A stretch of 64,000 nucleotides of DNA from Methanomassiliicoccales archaeon (GTDB lineage Archaea; Thermoplasmatota; Thermoplasmata; Methanomassiliicoccales; UBA472), in the NCBI GenBank assembly GCA_028682895.1, contig JAJRAK010000025.1:1-64000 (forward strand), in the 5' to 3' direction. The notes beneath the pieces were generated by a model. The model was not told where the DNA came from, searched no databases, and saw nothing but the letters and a program-made list of their open reading frames with translations. The stretch's first letter is position 1; the number at the start of each line of letters is the position of its first letter. The position numbers and the translations under genes were made by a program. Positions 51,470 to 61,459 of this stretch are shown here, in pieces.

Positions 51470-51832
51470 ATGGAAGTCATATCGATGGTCGTTAACGACG
51501 AGTTCGGGGTCATGCAGAGGATCATGGGTGAGTTCACCCGACGGAAGATCAACGTTGACACCATCGTTGTTGGTAAGTGCGAGATACCTGGCAAGTCCCG
51601 CGTGGTACTTAGCGTGTCCGATCGCAAACAGGCGGAGTGGGCCGTGGACAGCCTGCAGCGTCTGCAGGACATAATCCAGGTCGAACTGGTCGATGAGACC
51701 CGGCAGGAAGCTTATGCCCTGGTCAGCAATTCCTTTGGAAAGGCAAGGCTCATAGGCTCCATCAACGAGGTGGAGAAGATGTTGCTGGACACGAAACCCG
51801 AGAAGTTCATAAGGGCGGTAAACGCCATTTGA
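51470..51832 (+). CDS. IlvN-like ACT-domain regulatory protein
   Basis: 120 residues. The first 75 match the ACT domain of acetolactate synthase small subunits (MVVNDEFGVMQRIMGEFTRRKINVDTIVVG). The rest is a shortened second domain with RLIGSINEVEKMLL. Typical IlvN has about 160 residues. No IlvB large subunit lies nearby, and the gene is followed ten bases later by ilvE, so it more likely senses branched-chain amino acids and modulates the ilvE/oxidoreductase pathway than activates acetolactate synthase. GGTG precedes the ATG. Confidence 0.75.
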   Translation: MEVISMVVNDEFGVMQRIMGEFTRRKINVDTIVVGKCEIPGKSRVVLSVSDRKQAEWAVDSLQRLQDIIQVELVDETRQEAYALVSNSFGKARLIGSINEVEKMLLDTKPEKFIRAVNAI

Positions 51833-51842
51833 GGTTGATACC

Positions 51843-52763
51843 ATGAAGAACAAGATTTGGATGGATGGAAAGCTGGTGAATTGGGATGACGCCAAGGTGC
51901 ACGTGCTGGCCCATGGTTTCCATTATGGGACCGGGGTGTTCGAGGGCATAAGGGTATACCACACATCCCAGGGGAAGAACATATTCCGTTTGCGGGACCA
52001 CATGGTGCGGTTCCTGAACTCGTCGAAGGTATTGCAGATGAAGATGCCATACACCTTGGACGAGCTGTGCGAGGCCTGCCGCGACGTGGTACGCCACGCT
52101 GGACCTGACGGTGATTACCTGAGGCCGATAGCATTCTACGGCGTACACCCAGAATACAAGATCGGGCTGAACCCGAGCAAGCTCGGCACCAACGTCAGCA
52201 TCATCTGCACTCACATGGGGGTGTACATGGGCAAGGACCAGGTAGAGCAGGGCGCGAACATCGTGACGTCATCGTGGGAGAAGTACTCCAACGGCGCAGC
52301 GGCCCTCAACGCAAAAGTGTGCGGTCATTATGTGAACTCGGTGCTGGCGAAGCTGGAAGCGATCCAGCGTGGTGCGGACGAGGCGCTAATGCTCAACGGC
52401 CAGGGAAATGTGGCCGAAGGCACCGGGGAGAACGTGTTCATGGTGAAGAACGGGAAGATATTCACACCACCGGTGTCCGCCGGGATACTGGAGGGAATAA
52501 CCCGGGACTGCATCATGACCATCGGGCGCGACCTCGGATACGAGGTGATGGAGAAGGACATGACCCGCTCCGAGCTGTACATGGCCGACGAGGTGTTCAT
52601 GACCGGGACCGCAGCGGAGATATCTCCGATACGCTCGATCGACAACCGGTTGGTAGGCAACGGCTCCATCGGGCCGATCACCGGGCGCATCGGACAGTCC
52701 TTCCACAAGGCGGCGGTGGGCGATGACCCCAAGTACGCCAGCTGGCTAGACATGGTCAAGTGA
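51843..52763 (+). CDS. ilvE: Branched-chain amino acid aminotransferase, copy 2
   Basis: 306 residues, similar across its whole length to 13378-14307. FHYGTGVFEGIRVYHTSQGKN, NAKVCGHYVNSVLAKLEA (PLP lysine), EGTGENVFMV and TGTAAEISPIRSID are in order. It starts ten bases after the IlvN-like gene with GAGG seven or eight bases before the ATG. It is followed by the second oxidoreductase operon, which has its own TATA box. Substrate preference may differ from copy 1, but sequence cannot say. Confidence 0.92.
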   Translation: MKNKIWMDGKLVNWDDAKVHVLAHGFHYGTGVFEGIRVYHTSQGKNIFRLRDHMVRFLNSSKVLQMKMPYTLDELCEACRDVVRHAGPDGDYLRPIAFYGVHPEYKIGLNPSKLGTNVSIICTHMGVYMGKDQVEQGANIVTSSWEKYSNGAAALNAKVCGHYVNSVLAKLEAIQRGADEALMLNGQGNVAEGTGENVFMVKNGKIFTPPVSAGILEGITRDCIMTIGRDLGYEVMEKDMTRSELYMADEVFMTGTAAEISPIRSIDNRLVGNGSIGPITGRIGQSFHKAAVGDDPKYASWLDMVK

Positions 52764-52811
52764 TGCCCAAACACCTTATTTCAACCCTTTTCTTTTATTT
52801 TCTCTACCCTC

Positions 52812-52854
52812 CGATCATACGATCGCATGGCGAGCGTTAAATAGGGCTGGCTCG
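52812..52854 (+). promoter_or_regulatory. Promoter region of the second oxidoreductase operon
   Basis: A TATA-like GTTAAATAG at 52836-52844 is flanked by CGAGC (52831-52835) and GCTCG (52850-52854). CGATC-ATAC-GATCG (52812-52825) is a second small perfect dyad. The ATG at 52873 lies about 30 bases after the TATA box. Confidence 0.45.
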
Positions 52855-52872
52855 AATCATTTCGTGGTGCAT

Positions 52873-53772
52873 ATGTTCGAGGTCAGGTTCCACGGTCGCG
52901 GAGGGCAGGGAGCGGTCATGGCGGCGCAGACGCTGGCCGAGGCGGCGGTCATCGAGGGATATCATGCCCACGCATTCCCGTTCTTCGGGGCCGAGCGCCG
53001 CGGCGCTCCCGTCATGGCCTTCGCCCGTATCGATGATAAAAAGATCAGCATAAAGTCGCAGGTCTACGAACCGGACCTGCTCATCGTTCTCGACGAATCA
53101 CTGCTGGACATCGAACCGGTGGCCCGCGGGATGAAGAAGGACGGAAAGGCGGTCATCAACACCAGAAAGCTGCCCATGGAACTGGACCTGGGCATCGAGG
53201 TGGATTGCGCCACGGTGAACGCCACGTCCATCGCCCTGGAATTTCTCAAGGCGCCCATCGTGAACACGGCGATATTAGGTGCTGTGGCCAAGGCCACTGG
53301 CATCGTTTCGATGGACTCCATGAACAAGGCCATCCGCAACCGCTTCGGGGAAAAGTTCGGCGAGGCCGCCGCAAATGCCAATATCGGAGCGGCCGCGGCG
53401 GCGTACGAGCAGACGGTCATCGGCCGATGCAAAGGAAAACGACCGTTGAAGGCCAAACGGGAATGGCTGCCGGATTGGGACCAGCTGCCCATGGGCACCG
53501 CGCTGTCCGAAGGCAGCATCGACGCTGTCATGGTAGGGCCGGGGGGTGCCAGGCAGAACCTTACCGGGACATGGAGGGTGCAGACGCCCCGTTATGACAA
53601 GGAGAAGTGCGTTCGCTGCCTGCGCTGCTGGTTCTCCTGCCCCGAAGGATGTATCAAACGCGATGAGGACGACCATGTGCATTGGGACCTCAACTACTGC
53701 AAAGGCTGCGGTATATGCGCCCAAGTGTGTCCAGTGAAGGCCATAGATATGATAAAGGGGGGACAGAAATGA
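52873..53772 (+). CDS. 2-oxoacid:ferredoxin oxidoreductase, fused gamma-delta subunit, copy 2
   Basis: 299 residues. Gamma domain with GRGGQGAVMAAQ at the start; two 4Fe-4S motifs CVRCLRCWFSCP and CKGCGICAQVCP near the C-terminus. Unlike copy 1 the second cluster ends in the usual CP. I use ATG 52873; GTG 52864 in the same frame would add three residues. The alpha gene starts within the stop (ATGA). A 53-base block (52975-53027) is identical to copy 1 at 14470-14522, while flanking codons differ. Confidence 0.9.
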   Translation: MFEVRFHGRGGQGAVMAAQTLAEAAVIEGYHAHAFPFFGAERRGAPVMAFARIDDKKISIKSQVYEPDLLIVLDESLLDIEPVARGMKKDGKAVINTRKLPMELDLGIEVDCATVNATSIALEFLKAPIVNTAILGAVAKATGIVSMDSMNKAIRNRFGEKFGEAAANANIGAAAAAYEQTVIGRCKGKRPLKAKREWLPDWDQLPMGTALSEGSIDAVMVGPGGARQNLTGTWRVQTPRYDKEKCVRCLRCWFSCPEGCIKRDEDDHVHWDLNYCKGCGICAQVCPVKAIDMIKGGQK

Positions 53773-54944
53773 AGGTCAAGGTCATCAGCGCCGATCACGC
53801 CGTGGCGTACGGGGCGAAACTGGCGCGGACCGAGGTCGTTCCCGCCTTCCCCATCACCCCGCAGACGCTCATCGTGGAGCAGCTGGCGGAGTTCATCAAC
53901 GATGGAGAGATGGACGCGGACTTCATCACCGCGGAGAGCGAGCACTCGGCCATGAGCATAGGGATCGGTGCCAGCGCGGGCGGGGTGCGCGTCTTCACCG
54001 CCACTTCGTCGCAGGGGTTGGCGCTCATGCACGAGATGATCTATGCCGTGCCGCAGAACCGCCTGCCGATCGTCATGGTCAACGTCAACCGTAGCCTCGG
54101 CGCCGGAGCCGGTATCTGGGTGGAGTACAACGACTCGATGGCCGAGCGCGATTCGGGCTGGCTGCAGATGTACGTCGAGGACAACCAGGAGGCGCTGGAC
54201 GCTATTTTGATGGCGTTCCGACTGGCCGAGGACAGGCGGGTGATGCTGCCGGTCATGGTATGTCTGGACGGTTTCATCCTGTCCCATACGGTGGAAAAGG
54301 TAGAGATCATGGAGCAGGAGGAGGTGGACCGCTTCCTGCCAAAGTACGAGCCTCTTCATAAGCTGGACCCGGCGGAACCGATGCTCATCAACCCCATCGT
54401 CCCACCGGAATACGCCATGGAGATGAGATATCAGCTGGACAGGGCGGTGGACCATTCACGTGACGTGATCAAGGAGGTCGACGCCGAGTTCGCCAAGGCG
54501 TTCGGCCGTTCGTACGGCGGACTGATCGATACCTATCAAATGGAGGACGCCGAGTTCGCCATGCTGACATTGGGGACGGCCACCGGGCTGGCCCGAGGCA
54601 TCGTCGACGAGCTGAGGAAGGACGGCAAGAAGGCCGGTCTGATCAAACTGCGCTTCATGCGGCCGTTCCCGTTCAAGGAGCTTTGTCAGGCGACGAAGGG
54701 ATTGAAGGCGCTGGGTGTGTTCGATCGCTCCGCGTCGTTCAACGGCGGCGGTCCAGTGCACACAGAGGTGGCGGCGGCCCTGTGCAACGTACCTGTGATG
54801 GTCACCGGGCATATCGCCGGCATCGGGGGCAGGGACGTGACCCCGGACCACATGCGCCAGATGTATGATGTCGTGGAGAGGGCGTCCAAGGGCGAGAAGG
54901 TGCGTCAGGTCACCTGGCACGGGCTGAGGGGGAAGATGGAATGA
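53769..54944 (+). CDS. 2-oxoacid:ferredoxin oxidoreductase alpha subunit, copy 2
   Basis: 391 residues, the same length as copy 1. YPITPQ is FPITPQTLIVEQ here; ESEHSAMSIGIGASAGGVRVFTATSSQGLALM and the C-terminal GIGGRDVTPDHM are intact. The ATG at 53769 overlaps the gamma-delta stop, so the longer upstream frame is not used. A 46-base block (54501-54546) is identical to 16002-16047 in copy 1. Differences cluster in the substrate half, so the two enzymes may prefer different oxoacids. Confidence 0.9.
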   Translation: MKVKVISADHAVAYGAKLARTEVVPAFPITPQTLIVEQLAEFINDGEMDADFITAESEHSAMSIGIGASAGGVRVFTATSSQGLALMHEMIYAVPQNRLPIVMVNVNRSLGAGAGIWVEYNDSMAERDSGWLQMYVEDNQEALDAILMAFRLAEDRRVMLPVMVCLDGFILSHTVEKVEIMEQEEVDRFLPKYEPLHKLDPAEPMLINPIVPPEYAMEMRYQLDRAVDHSRDVIKEVDAEFAKAFGRSYGGLIDTYQMEDAEFAMLTLGTATGLARGIVDELRKDGKKAGLIKLRFMRPFPFKELCQATKGLKALGVFDRSASFNGGGPVHTEVAAALCNVPVMVTGHIAGIGGRDVTPDHMRQMYDVVERASKGEKVRQVTWHGLRGKME

Positions 54945-55912
54945 ACGAGGAGATGAGCACGATCAAGGACATGCCGACCAATGATATGTTCACCAGCGGG
55001 CACGGTGCCTGCGCCGGCTGCGGCATGGCCATCGCGGTCAAGAACATCATGCGCATACTGGGCGAGAACACCACCGTGTATGTTCCGGCCAGCTGTCTCA
55101 TTGTCATCAGCGCCATGTACCCTACGTCCAACTTCCGCACTCCCTATCTCTACACAGCGTTCGAGAACACCGGCGCGGTGATATCGGGAATGAAGGCGGC
55201 GCAGAGGAGGCGCGGCATCAGCTCAACGGTCGTAGGGCTGGCCGGTGATGGCGGAACGTTCGATATCGGTCTCCAAGCGCTGTCCGGTGCCGCCGAGCGC
55301 AACGAGGACGTGCTGTACGTCTGCCTGGACAACGAAGGCTACATGAACACCGGGATACAGAGGAGCGGGGCCACGCCCTTCGGGGCTTGGACCACCACAT
55401 CTCCCGTGGGTAAGGTCGTAGCGGGCAAGAGGGAGTTCAAGAAGGACCTCATGGCCATTGTCGCCGCTCACGACCCGGTATATGCAGCGTCCCTGTCGAT
55501 CGCCCACTTCAATGACTTCGTCAAGAAGGTGGAGAAGGCCAAGAACAAGAAGGGCTTCCGCTTCCTGCACGTTATGACGCCCTGCGTACCAGGATGGAGG
55601 AGCGATACCTCCATGACGGTGGAGATATCCCGTTTGGCCGTGGAAACTGGCATGTGGACGCTGTACGAGCTGGAGGATGGGGAGGCCCGTACCACGTACA
55701 GGCCGAGGACGATGCTCCCGGTGACCGACTATCTGAAGCTGCAAGGCCGCTTCCGTCATATGGGCAATGACGACATAGCGAAGTTGCAGGAGTGGCTATG
55801 CCGCAAATGGTACCTTCACTACGGTTCCGAGGTGGAGCAGCCAGTATGCGCAGTGTTCGAGAAGCCAAGGCCGATGCGGCAATCGGAGGAGGACCATCTG
55901 CACTTCGTCTGA
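54941..55912 (+). CDS. 2-oxoacid:ferredoxin oxidoreductase beta subunit, copy 2
   Basis: 323 residues. GHGACAGCGMAIAVKN holds the proximal cluster cysteines, and GDGGTFDIGLQALSGAAERN with CLDNEGYMNTG makes the TPP site. It overlaps the alpha stop by ATGA. The C-terminal 30 residues, with a Gly-Ser-Glu stretch and KPRPMRQSEEDH, differ from copy 1. It ends four bases before the convergent DUF1638 gene. Confidence 0.9.
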   Translation: MNEEMSTIKDMPTNDMFTSGHGACAGCGMAIAVKNIMRILGENTTVYVPASCLIVISAMYPTSNFRTPYLYTAFENTGAVISGMKAAQRRRGISSTVVGLAGDGGTFDIGLQALSGAAERNEDVLYVCLDNEGYMNTGIQRSGATPFGAWTTTSPVGKVVAGKREFKKDLMAIVAAHDPVYAASLSIAHFNDFVKKVEKAKNKKGFRFLHVMTPCVPGWRSDTSMTVEISRLAVETGMWTLYELEDGEARTTYRPRTMLPVTDYLKLQGRFRHMGNDDIAKLQEWLCRKWYLHYGSEVEQPVCAVFEKPRPMRQSEEDHLHFV

Positions 55913-55915
55913 GGA

Positions 55916-56545
55916 TCAGGAGGAACGGGAGGCGAGCTCCTTCGTCTCCTTCAGGCAGTCACGCAGCATCTTTAGCGTGCCTTCCCTCGACTCGTGCCTC
56001 AGGTTGAGCTGCCGGGCGAACTCCTTCGATCTCCCCTCGTACAGTTCCCTGTCCCCAATGCCAGTGTCGATGAAGAGGCATCTGGAATAGCCGTCGAACA
56101 TTATGCCCATGAACCAATCCAGGTCCACTCCCAGCTCCTGGTAGTTGGGCATCTTGACCTTCAGGTCCTTCTCGAAGTATTCCACGCCCATCTTGGACAT
56201 GAACGGTATGTGGAACATGGTCCCCGCGCAGATCTTGCGCTCCTTCGCGTACTCCTCCGGAGTGAGCATTATGCCGATGCAGTCATCGGCAGGAATGGTC
56301 ACCGTGGGCACGTCCACCTCCTTCACGATGCCGGAGAGCGAGTTGCATATGCCATATCCGAGAAAAACGGCATCGACCTTTCCTTTCAGCGAGTTCACGG
56401 TCTTGATCAATTCCTTCTTCAGTTCCTGGGGATAGGCGTGAAGCCCGAACTCCATGTACTGCTTGTAGATGATGTCCTCGTCCCCTTCTAGGACGATATC
56501 GAGCTCTTTCTCGAAGCACTCGCAGGCGACGACACCGATTCTCAT
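55916..56545 (-). CDS. DUF1638 family protein
   Basis: 209 residues. IGVVACECFEKELDIVL at the start, VDAVFLGYGICNSLSGI and ADDCIGIMLTPEEYAK are DUF1638 features. The family is found with corrinoid and methylamine genes in methanogens and is unassigned in function; several Cys and His residues could bind a metal or cofactor. The frame extends to 56566, but a TATTAAAATATT box near 56577-56588 predicts transcription near 56558, so ATG 56545 is preferred. It is divergent from a wHTH regulator across a perfect palindrome (56573-56590). Confidence 0.82.
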   Translation of the reverse strand: MRIGVVACECFEKELDIVLEGDEDIIYKQYMEFGLHAYPQELKKELIKTVNSLKGKVDAVFLGYGICNSLSGIVKEVDVPTVTIPADDCIGIMLTPEEYAKERKICAGTMFHIPFMSKMGVEYFEKDLKVKMPNYQELGVDLDWFMGIMFDGYSRCLFIDTGIGDRELYEGRSKEFARQLNLRHESREGTLKMLRDCLKETKELASRSS

Positions 56546-56572
56546 CTTATCTCGTATGAGGAACATCAGTTG

Positions 56573-56590
56573 GTAATATTTTAATATTAC
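56573..56590. promoter_or_regulatory. Perfect 18-bp palindrome between DUF1638 and its divergent regulator
   Basis: GTAATATT-TT-AATATTAC is perfectly symmetrical and overlaps the TATA-like sequence of the leftward gene. It lies 25 bases before the regulator ATG. AATATTCTATTAC at 56600-56612 is a degenerate second half. It is very likely an operator for the adjacent wHTH protein. Confidence 0.7.
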
Positions 56591-56614
56591 ATAGTACTAA
56601 TATTCTATTACTTT

Positions 56615-57355
56615 ATGACGGAAAGCAATGAGTATCTGATAAGAAAGATCGAGAACATGCGCAAGGAGATGGATTCCATCCACAGGTCCGTCAGCTCCCT
56701 TCGTTATGACAGCATGTCCGCGGCATTCCGCGAGCAGATCGCCGGGTCTTTCCTTGACATCAACCGAGAGGCGTTCCACAACGCCATGGAGCCGCGCGAG
56801 GACCTTTCGTCCCAATCCCTGGAGATGTTATCTCAGCTTTCCACAATCTATGACGATGCTATCAGAAGTTACGAGAACGAGGACCCGAACGGGGGGATGG
56901 CGCGTCTGGAGGAGCTCAGTGAATTGATATCCAAAACGTCCGTCACCGTGATAGGCAAAGTAACTGTCAACTCCTTGATGAACGTGGTGAACAAGGCGAA
57001 GGAGCAGATGGCCCTCATGGAGACGCTGCGCTTCCAGGTCGGGCGCCCGATGCTGAGGCGTTCCTGTGAGAGCGTCTTCGGGAGCATCGAACCGGAGGAT
57101 ATCGAGGCAAAGCTGACACCGCTCTCCAGTGCCATACGATTGAAGATCATGGCGCTATTATACACCAATGCGCGCAGCTTCACTGAGATCGGAAAGGAGC
57201 TGGACATGCAGAAGGGGCATCTCCAGTTCCACATGAGGAAGCTCACCGAGGCCGGTTATGTCAAGGTGGACCCCCGGACACACCTGTATTCCATCGAAGA
57301 GAAAGGTTTCCTCCTCATAGAAGGGCTGGGGCGGCTGTTCGCCCGGCTGGAATGA
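56615..57355 (+). CDS. wHTH regulator with N-terminal coiled coil
   Basis: 246 residues. The first 130 are helical with coiled-coil heptads (NEYLIRKIENMRKEMDSIHRSV). The C-terminal third is an ArsR-like winged helix: AIRLKIMALLYTNARSFTEIGKELDMQKGHLQFHMRKLTEAGYV. It is divergent from the DUF1638 gene, with a perfect palindrome between them, so it probably controls that gene and itself. The coiled coil would give a dimer able to bind the 18-bp dyad. A TATA-like element overlaps the palindrome. Confidence 0.82.
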   Translation: MTESNEYLIRKIENMRKEMDSIHRSVSSLRYDSMSAAFREQIAGSFLDINREAFHNAMEPREDLSSQSLEMLSQLSTIYDDAIRSYENEDPNGGMARLEELSELISKTSVTVIGKVTVNSLMNVVNKAKEQMALMETLRFQVGRPMLRRSCESVFGSIEPEDIEAKLTPLSSAIRLKIMALLYTNARSFTEIGKELDMQKGHLQFHMRKLTEAGYVKVDPRTHLYSIEEKGFLLIEGLGRLFARLE

Positions 57356-57369
57356 CCTGAACGGTCATC

Positions 57370-57588
57370 TCAATCCTTGCTAAGTGCTGCGGCCAGGAGA
57401 ACGACGACGCCGATTATGGCCAGGGCGATGGCCCCGGTGACATAGTCCGATCCATAGGTCAATACCTCATAGGTGAAAATTCCGGAGCCCTCGGTGTGTG
57501 TCGCGGTGTTGAAGTAGTAGGCCAATACGTTGCCGATGACGGCAATGGCCGCTCCGATGATGCAGATCCTCGTCCTCGCTTTGCCCAT
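57370..57588 (-). CDS. Small membrane protein, YYFxTAT type, copy 1
   Basis: 72 residues with two hydrophobic helices: residues 7-25 and 47-68. Between them lies YYFNTATHTEGSGIFTYEVL, matching YYFHTATYEAQGEVLGIPFTYQ in the next gene at 57759-57989. ATG 57588 is the first start. It is convergent with the wHTH gene. No known family; the duplicated pair suggests a hetero- or homo-oligomeric membrane protein. Confidence 0.7.
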   Translation of the reverse strand: MGKARTRICIIGAAIAVIGNVLAYYFNTATHTEGSGIFTYEVLTYGSDYVTGAIALAIIGVVVLLAAALSKD

Positions 57589-57758
57589 TCTAATTACCCG
57601 CCCGGCGTATCGCTCGCACGATTTATTACATTTGCTCGTTCAACGCATCGCGAAGATCGAGGGATACCAGCCGTTCGTAAAAGATCTCACAAGGTGCCCA
57701 TAAAAGGGCGGACAGCACCTGAATTACGAGATCAGGTGCGTCTGCGTTCCGTTTACTT

Positions 57759-57989
57759 TCAGCTGCTTGCCCTTGTCTCGGACAAAGCTCCGTAGGCCAG
57801 AATGGCCATTCCAAGTATGGCGATACCGATCGAGACAGCGACCCACATGGGGTCGAACGTCTCCTGATACGTGAACGGTATTCCAAGCACTTCCCCCTGC
57901 GCTTCGTAGGTGGCAGTATGGAAATAATACGCCGCTGCTGCACCGGCAGCAGCAAAGATGCCTCCAAAACCGACTAATCCTTTTTTCAT
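57759..57989 (-). CDS. Small membrane protein, YYFxTAT type, copy 2
   Basis: 76 residues: a first helix (about 4-22), the extracytoplasmic YYFHTATYEAQGE..GIPFTYQ loop, and a second helix (about 51-70). It is a paralogue of 57370-57588 with the same order, 170 bases upstream on the same strand. The intervening 57589-57758 has a separate TATA-like TTACATTT and no other gene. Function unknown. It lies just left of the ribosomal-protein cluster but on the opposite strand. Confidence 0.7.
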   Translation of the reverse strand: MKKGLVGFGGIFAAAGAAAAYYFHTATYEAQGEVLGIPFTYQETFDPMWVAVSIGIAILGMAILAYGALSETRASS

Positions 57990-58208
57990 ATAGCTTTCAC
58001 AGTGTTAAGACTATGAGCGTTATATATAAGGCTATCTAATTGTCAGCACATCTCGAAGATATTGACCAGCCAGTATGACAATGGCGCAAGCAAGGTCCTC
58101 GTCCGCGGAAGTGGATAACCCTTTTATATGACCATACCTTTGAGCGTTCCTGCTCTTATGAGCCCGTGAATAATGAGGATGTTTAAAACATCGGAAGGAG
58201 GTATAAGT

Positions 58209-58580
58209 TTGGCAAAAGCAGTGTTCGTTAGATTTGAGTTGCCCAAGGAATTGAAGGACAAGGCCTATGAGGCCGTCGAGCTGGCCAGGGACACCGGCAA
58301 GCTGAAGAAGGGCACCAACGAGGTCACCAAGATAGTCGAGCGCGGCGAGGCCGTCTTGGTCGTTCTGGCCGAGGATGTCCAGCCCCCGGAGATACTGGCC
58401 CATATGCCTATGCTCTGCGAGGAGAGGAACATACCCTACGTGTATGTTGACAGCAAGGCCCAGCTGGGTAACTCCTGTGGTCTGGAGAAGCCCACCGCAT
58501 CCATCGCCATCATCGACGCTGGGAAGGGCAAGCCCATCCTAGAGAACCTGATCGACCAGGTCAAGAAGATAAAGGGCTAA
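58209..58580 (+). CDS. rpl7ae: Ribosomal protein L7Ae
   Basis: 123 residues. FELPKELKDKAYEAVELARDTGKLKKGTNEVTK and VLAEDVQPPEILAHMPMLCEERNIPYVYV are L7Ae hallmarks. It binds kink-turns in rRNA, box C/D sRNA and RNase P. GGAGGT at about 58195-58200 places the start at TTG 58209, so the protein begins AKAVFVRFELP like its homologues; an upstream ATG at 58173 is not used. It is the first gene of the conserved archaeal cluster L7Ae-S28e-L24e-Ndk-aIF5B. Confidence 0.96.
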   Translation: MAKAVFVRFELPKELKDKAYEAVELARDTGKLKKGTNEVTKIVERGEAVLVVLAEDVQPPEILAHMPMLCEERNIPYVYVDSKAQLGNSCGLEKPTASIAIIDAGKGKPILENLIDQVKKIKG

Positions 58581-58592
58581 AGGGTGTAGTAA

Positions 58593-58805
58593 ATGGCTGA
58601 CGAAGATAGCATTCCTTCAGAGGTCGTTGAGGTCATCGGCAGGACTGGTATGACCGGTGAGGCCACCCAGGTCAAGGTCCGTGTGCTAGATGGTCGCGAC
58701 AAGGGAAGGATCATCACCAGGAACATCATGGGACCGGTCCGAATGGGCGACATTCTGATGCTCAGAGAGACGTCCAGAGAGGCTAGGAAGCTCTCCCTCA
58801 GGTAA
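58593..58805 (+). CDS. rps28e: Ribosomal protein S28e
   Basis: 70 residues with [27 protein letters not shown] and a C-terminal [18 protein letters not shown]28e binds the small subunit near the E site. It begins 12 bases after the L7Ae stop and is followed 13 bases later by L24e, all in one operon. Full length for archaeal S28e. Confidence 0.95.
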   Translation: MADEDSIPSEVVEVIGRTGMTGEATQVKVRVLDGRDKGRIITRNIMGPVRMGDILMLRETSREARKLSLR

Positions 58806-58818
58806 GGAGGTCATCAAC

Positions 58819-59148
58819 ATGGTCGAGCAACACTTATGCTCCTTCTGCGGTGAGCAGATCGAGCCTGGAACCGGTAAGATGTACTGCAGGAAGGACGGCA
58901 CGGTCCTCCTCTTCTGCACCAACAAGTGCTACAAGAACATGGTCGAGCTTAAGCGCGTGCCCAGGAACATCACCTGGACCAAGGCTTACGCTGTAAAGAA
59001 GGGCATCTCCAAGGCGGCCAAGGAAAAGGCCGAACAGAAGGCTGAGACCAAGGTCGAGGAAAAGGCCGAGGTCAAGGTCGAGAAGAAGCCTAAGGCCAAG
59101 GCCAAGACCAAGGCGAAGGCTGAGCCCAAGACCGAAGCGAAGGAGTGA
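58819..59148 (+). CDS. rpl24e: Ribosomal protein L24e with long Lys/Ala tail
   Basis: 109 residues. [21 protein letters not shown] with FCTNKCYKN forms the zinc finger (four cysteines), and residues 1-62 are the L24e core. The next 47 residues repeat Lys-Ala-Glu units ([21 protein letters not shown]), an extension beyond the usual 60-70 residues. It may make rRNA contacts or be a low-complexity expansion. GGAGGT precedes the ATG. The next gene, ndk, starts five bases later. Confidence 0.95.
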   Translation: MVEQHLCSFCGEQIEPGTGKMYCRKDGTVLLFCTNKCYKNMVELKRVPRNITWTKAYAVKKGISKAAKEKAEQKAETKVEEKAEVKVEKKPKAKAKTKAKAEPKTEAKE

Positions 59149-59153
59149 GCCCG

Positions 59154-59606
59154 ATGATCGAGCGCACCTTCGTAATGCTCAAGCCCGACGCTGTACAGCG
59201 CGGCCTGATGGGTCAGATAGTCGCTCGCCTGGAGGCCAAGGGCTTCCAGCCCGTGGCCATGAAGTTCATGCGCATACCGCGTGAGCTGGCCGAGAGGCAC
59301 TACGGCGAGCACAAGGGCAAGGGTTTCTTCCCCAAGCTCATCGACTACATGACCTCCGGCCCAGTGCTGGTCATGGTATGGGAAGGGGACAACATCATCT
59401 CCGTATGCAGGGGAATGATGGGCAAGACCAACCCGGTGGAGGCCCTACCAGGCACCATCCGTGGGGACTTCGCCCAGCAGACCGGTCGCAACATAATACA
59501 CGGCTCCGACTCCCCCGAGTCGGCCAAGCGCGAGATAGCTTTGTTCTTCAACGACTACGAGCTCCTGAGCTACGAAGCCTGCAACAAGGTCTGGCTGTTC
59601 GAGTAG
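59154..59606 (+). CDS. ndk: Nucleoside diphosphate kinase
   Basis: 150 residues. [20 protein letters not shown] at the start and [20 protein letters not shown] with the catalytic His are diagnostic. It transfers the gamma-phosphate between nucleoside triphosphates and diphosphates. GGAG eight bases before ATG 59154 decides against the GTG at 59145. Its place after L24e and before aIF5B is a conserved archaeal order. Confidence 0.96.
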   Translation: MIERTFVMLKPDAVQRGLMGQIVARLEAKGFQPVAMKFMRIPRELAERHYGEHKGKGFFPKLIDYMTSGPVLVMVWEGDNIISVCRGMMGKTNPVEALPGTIRGDFAQQTGRNIIHGSDSPESAKREIALFFNDYELLSYEACNKVWLFE

Positions 59607-59701
59607 ACGTAAATCTTTTTAACAAACCCTATTTTTCATCTTTTATTTCTGCTAGAGCGCTCGCCGCCCTGAAAAGATACTAATATACATTTTCAAATCC
59701 A

Positions 59702-61459
<1,758 letters not shown>

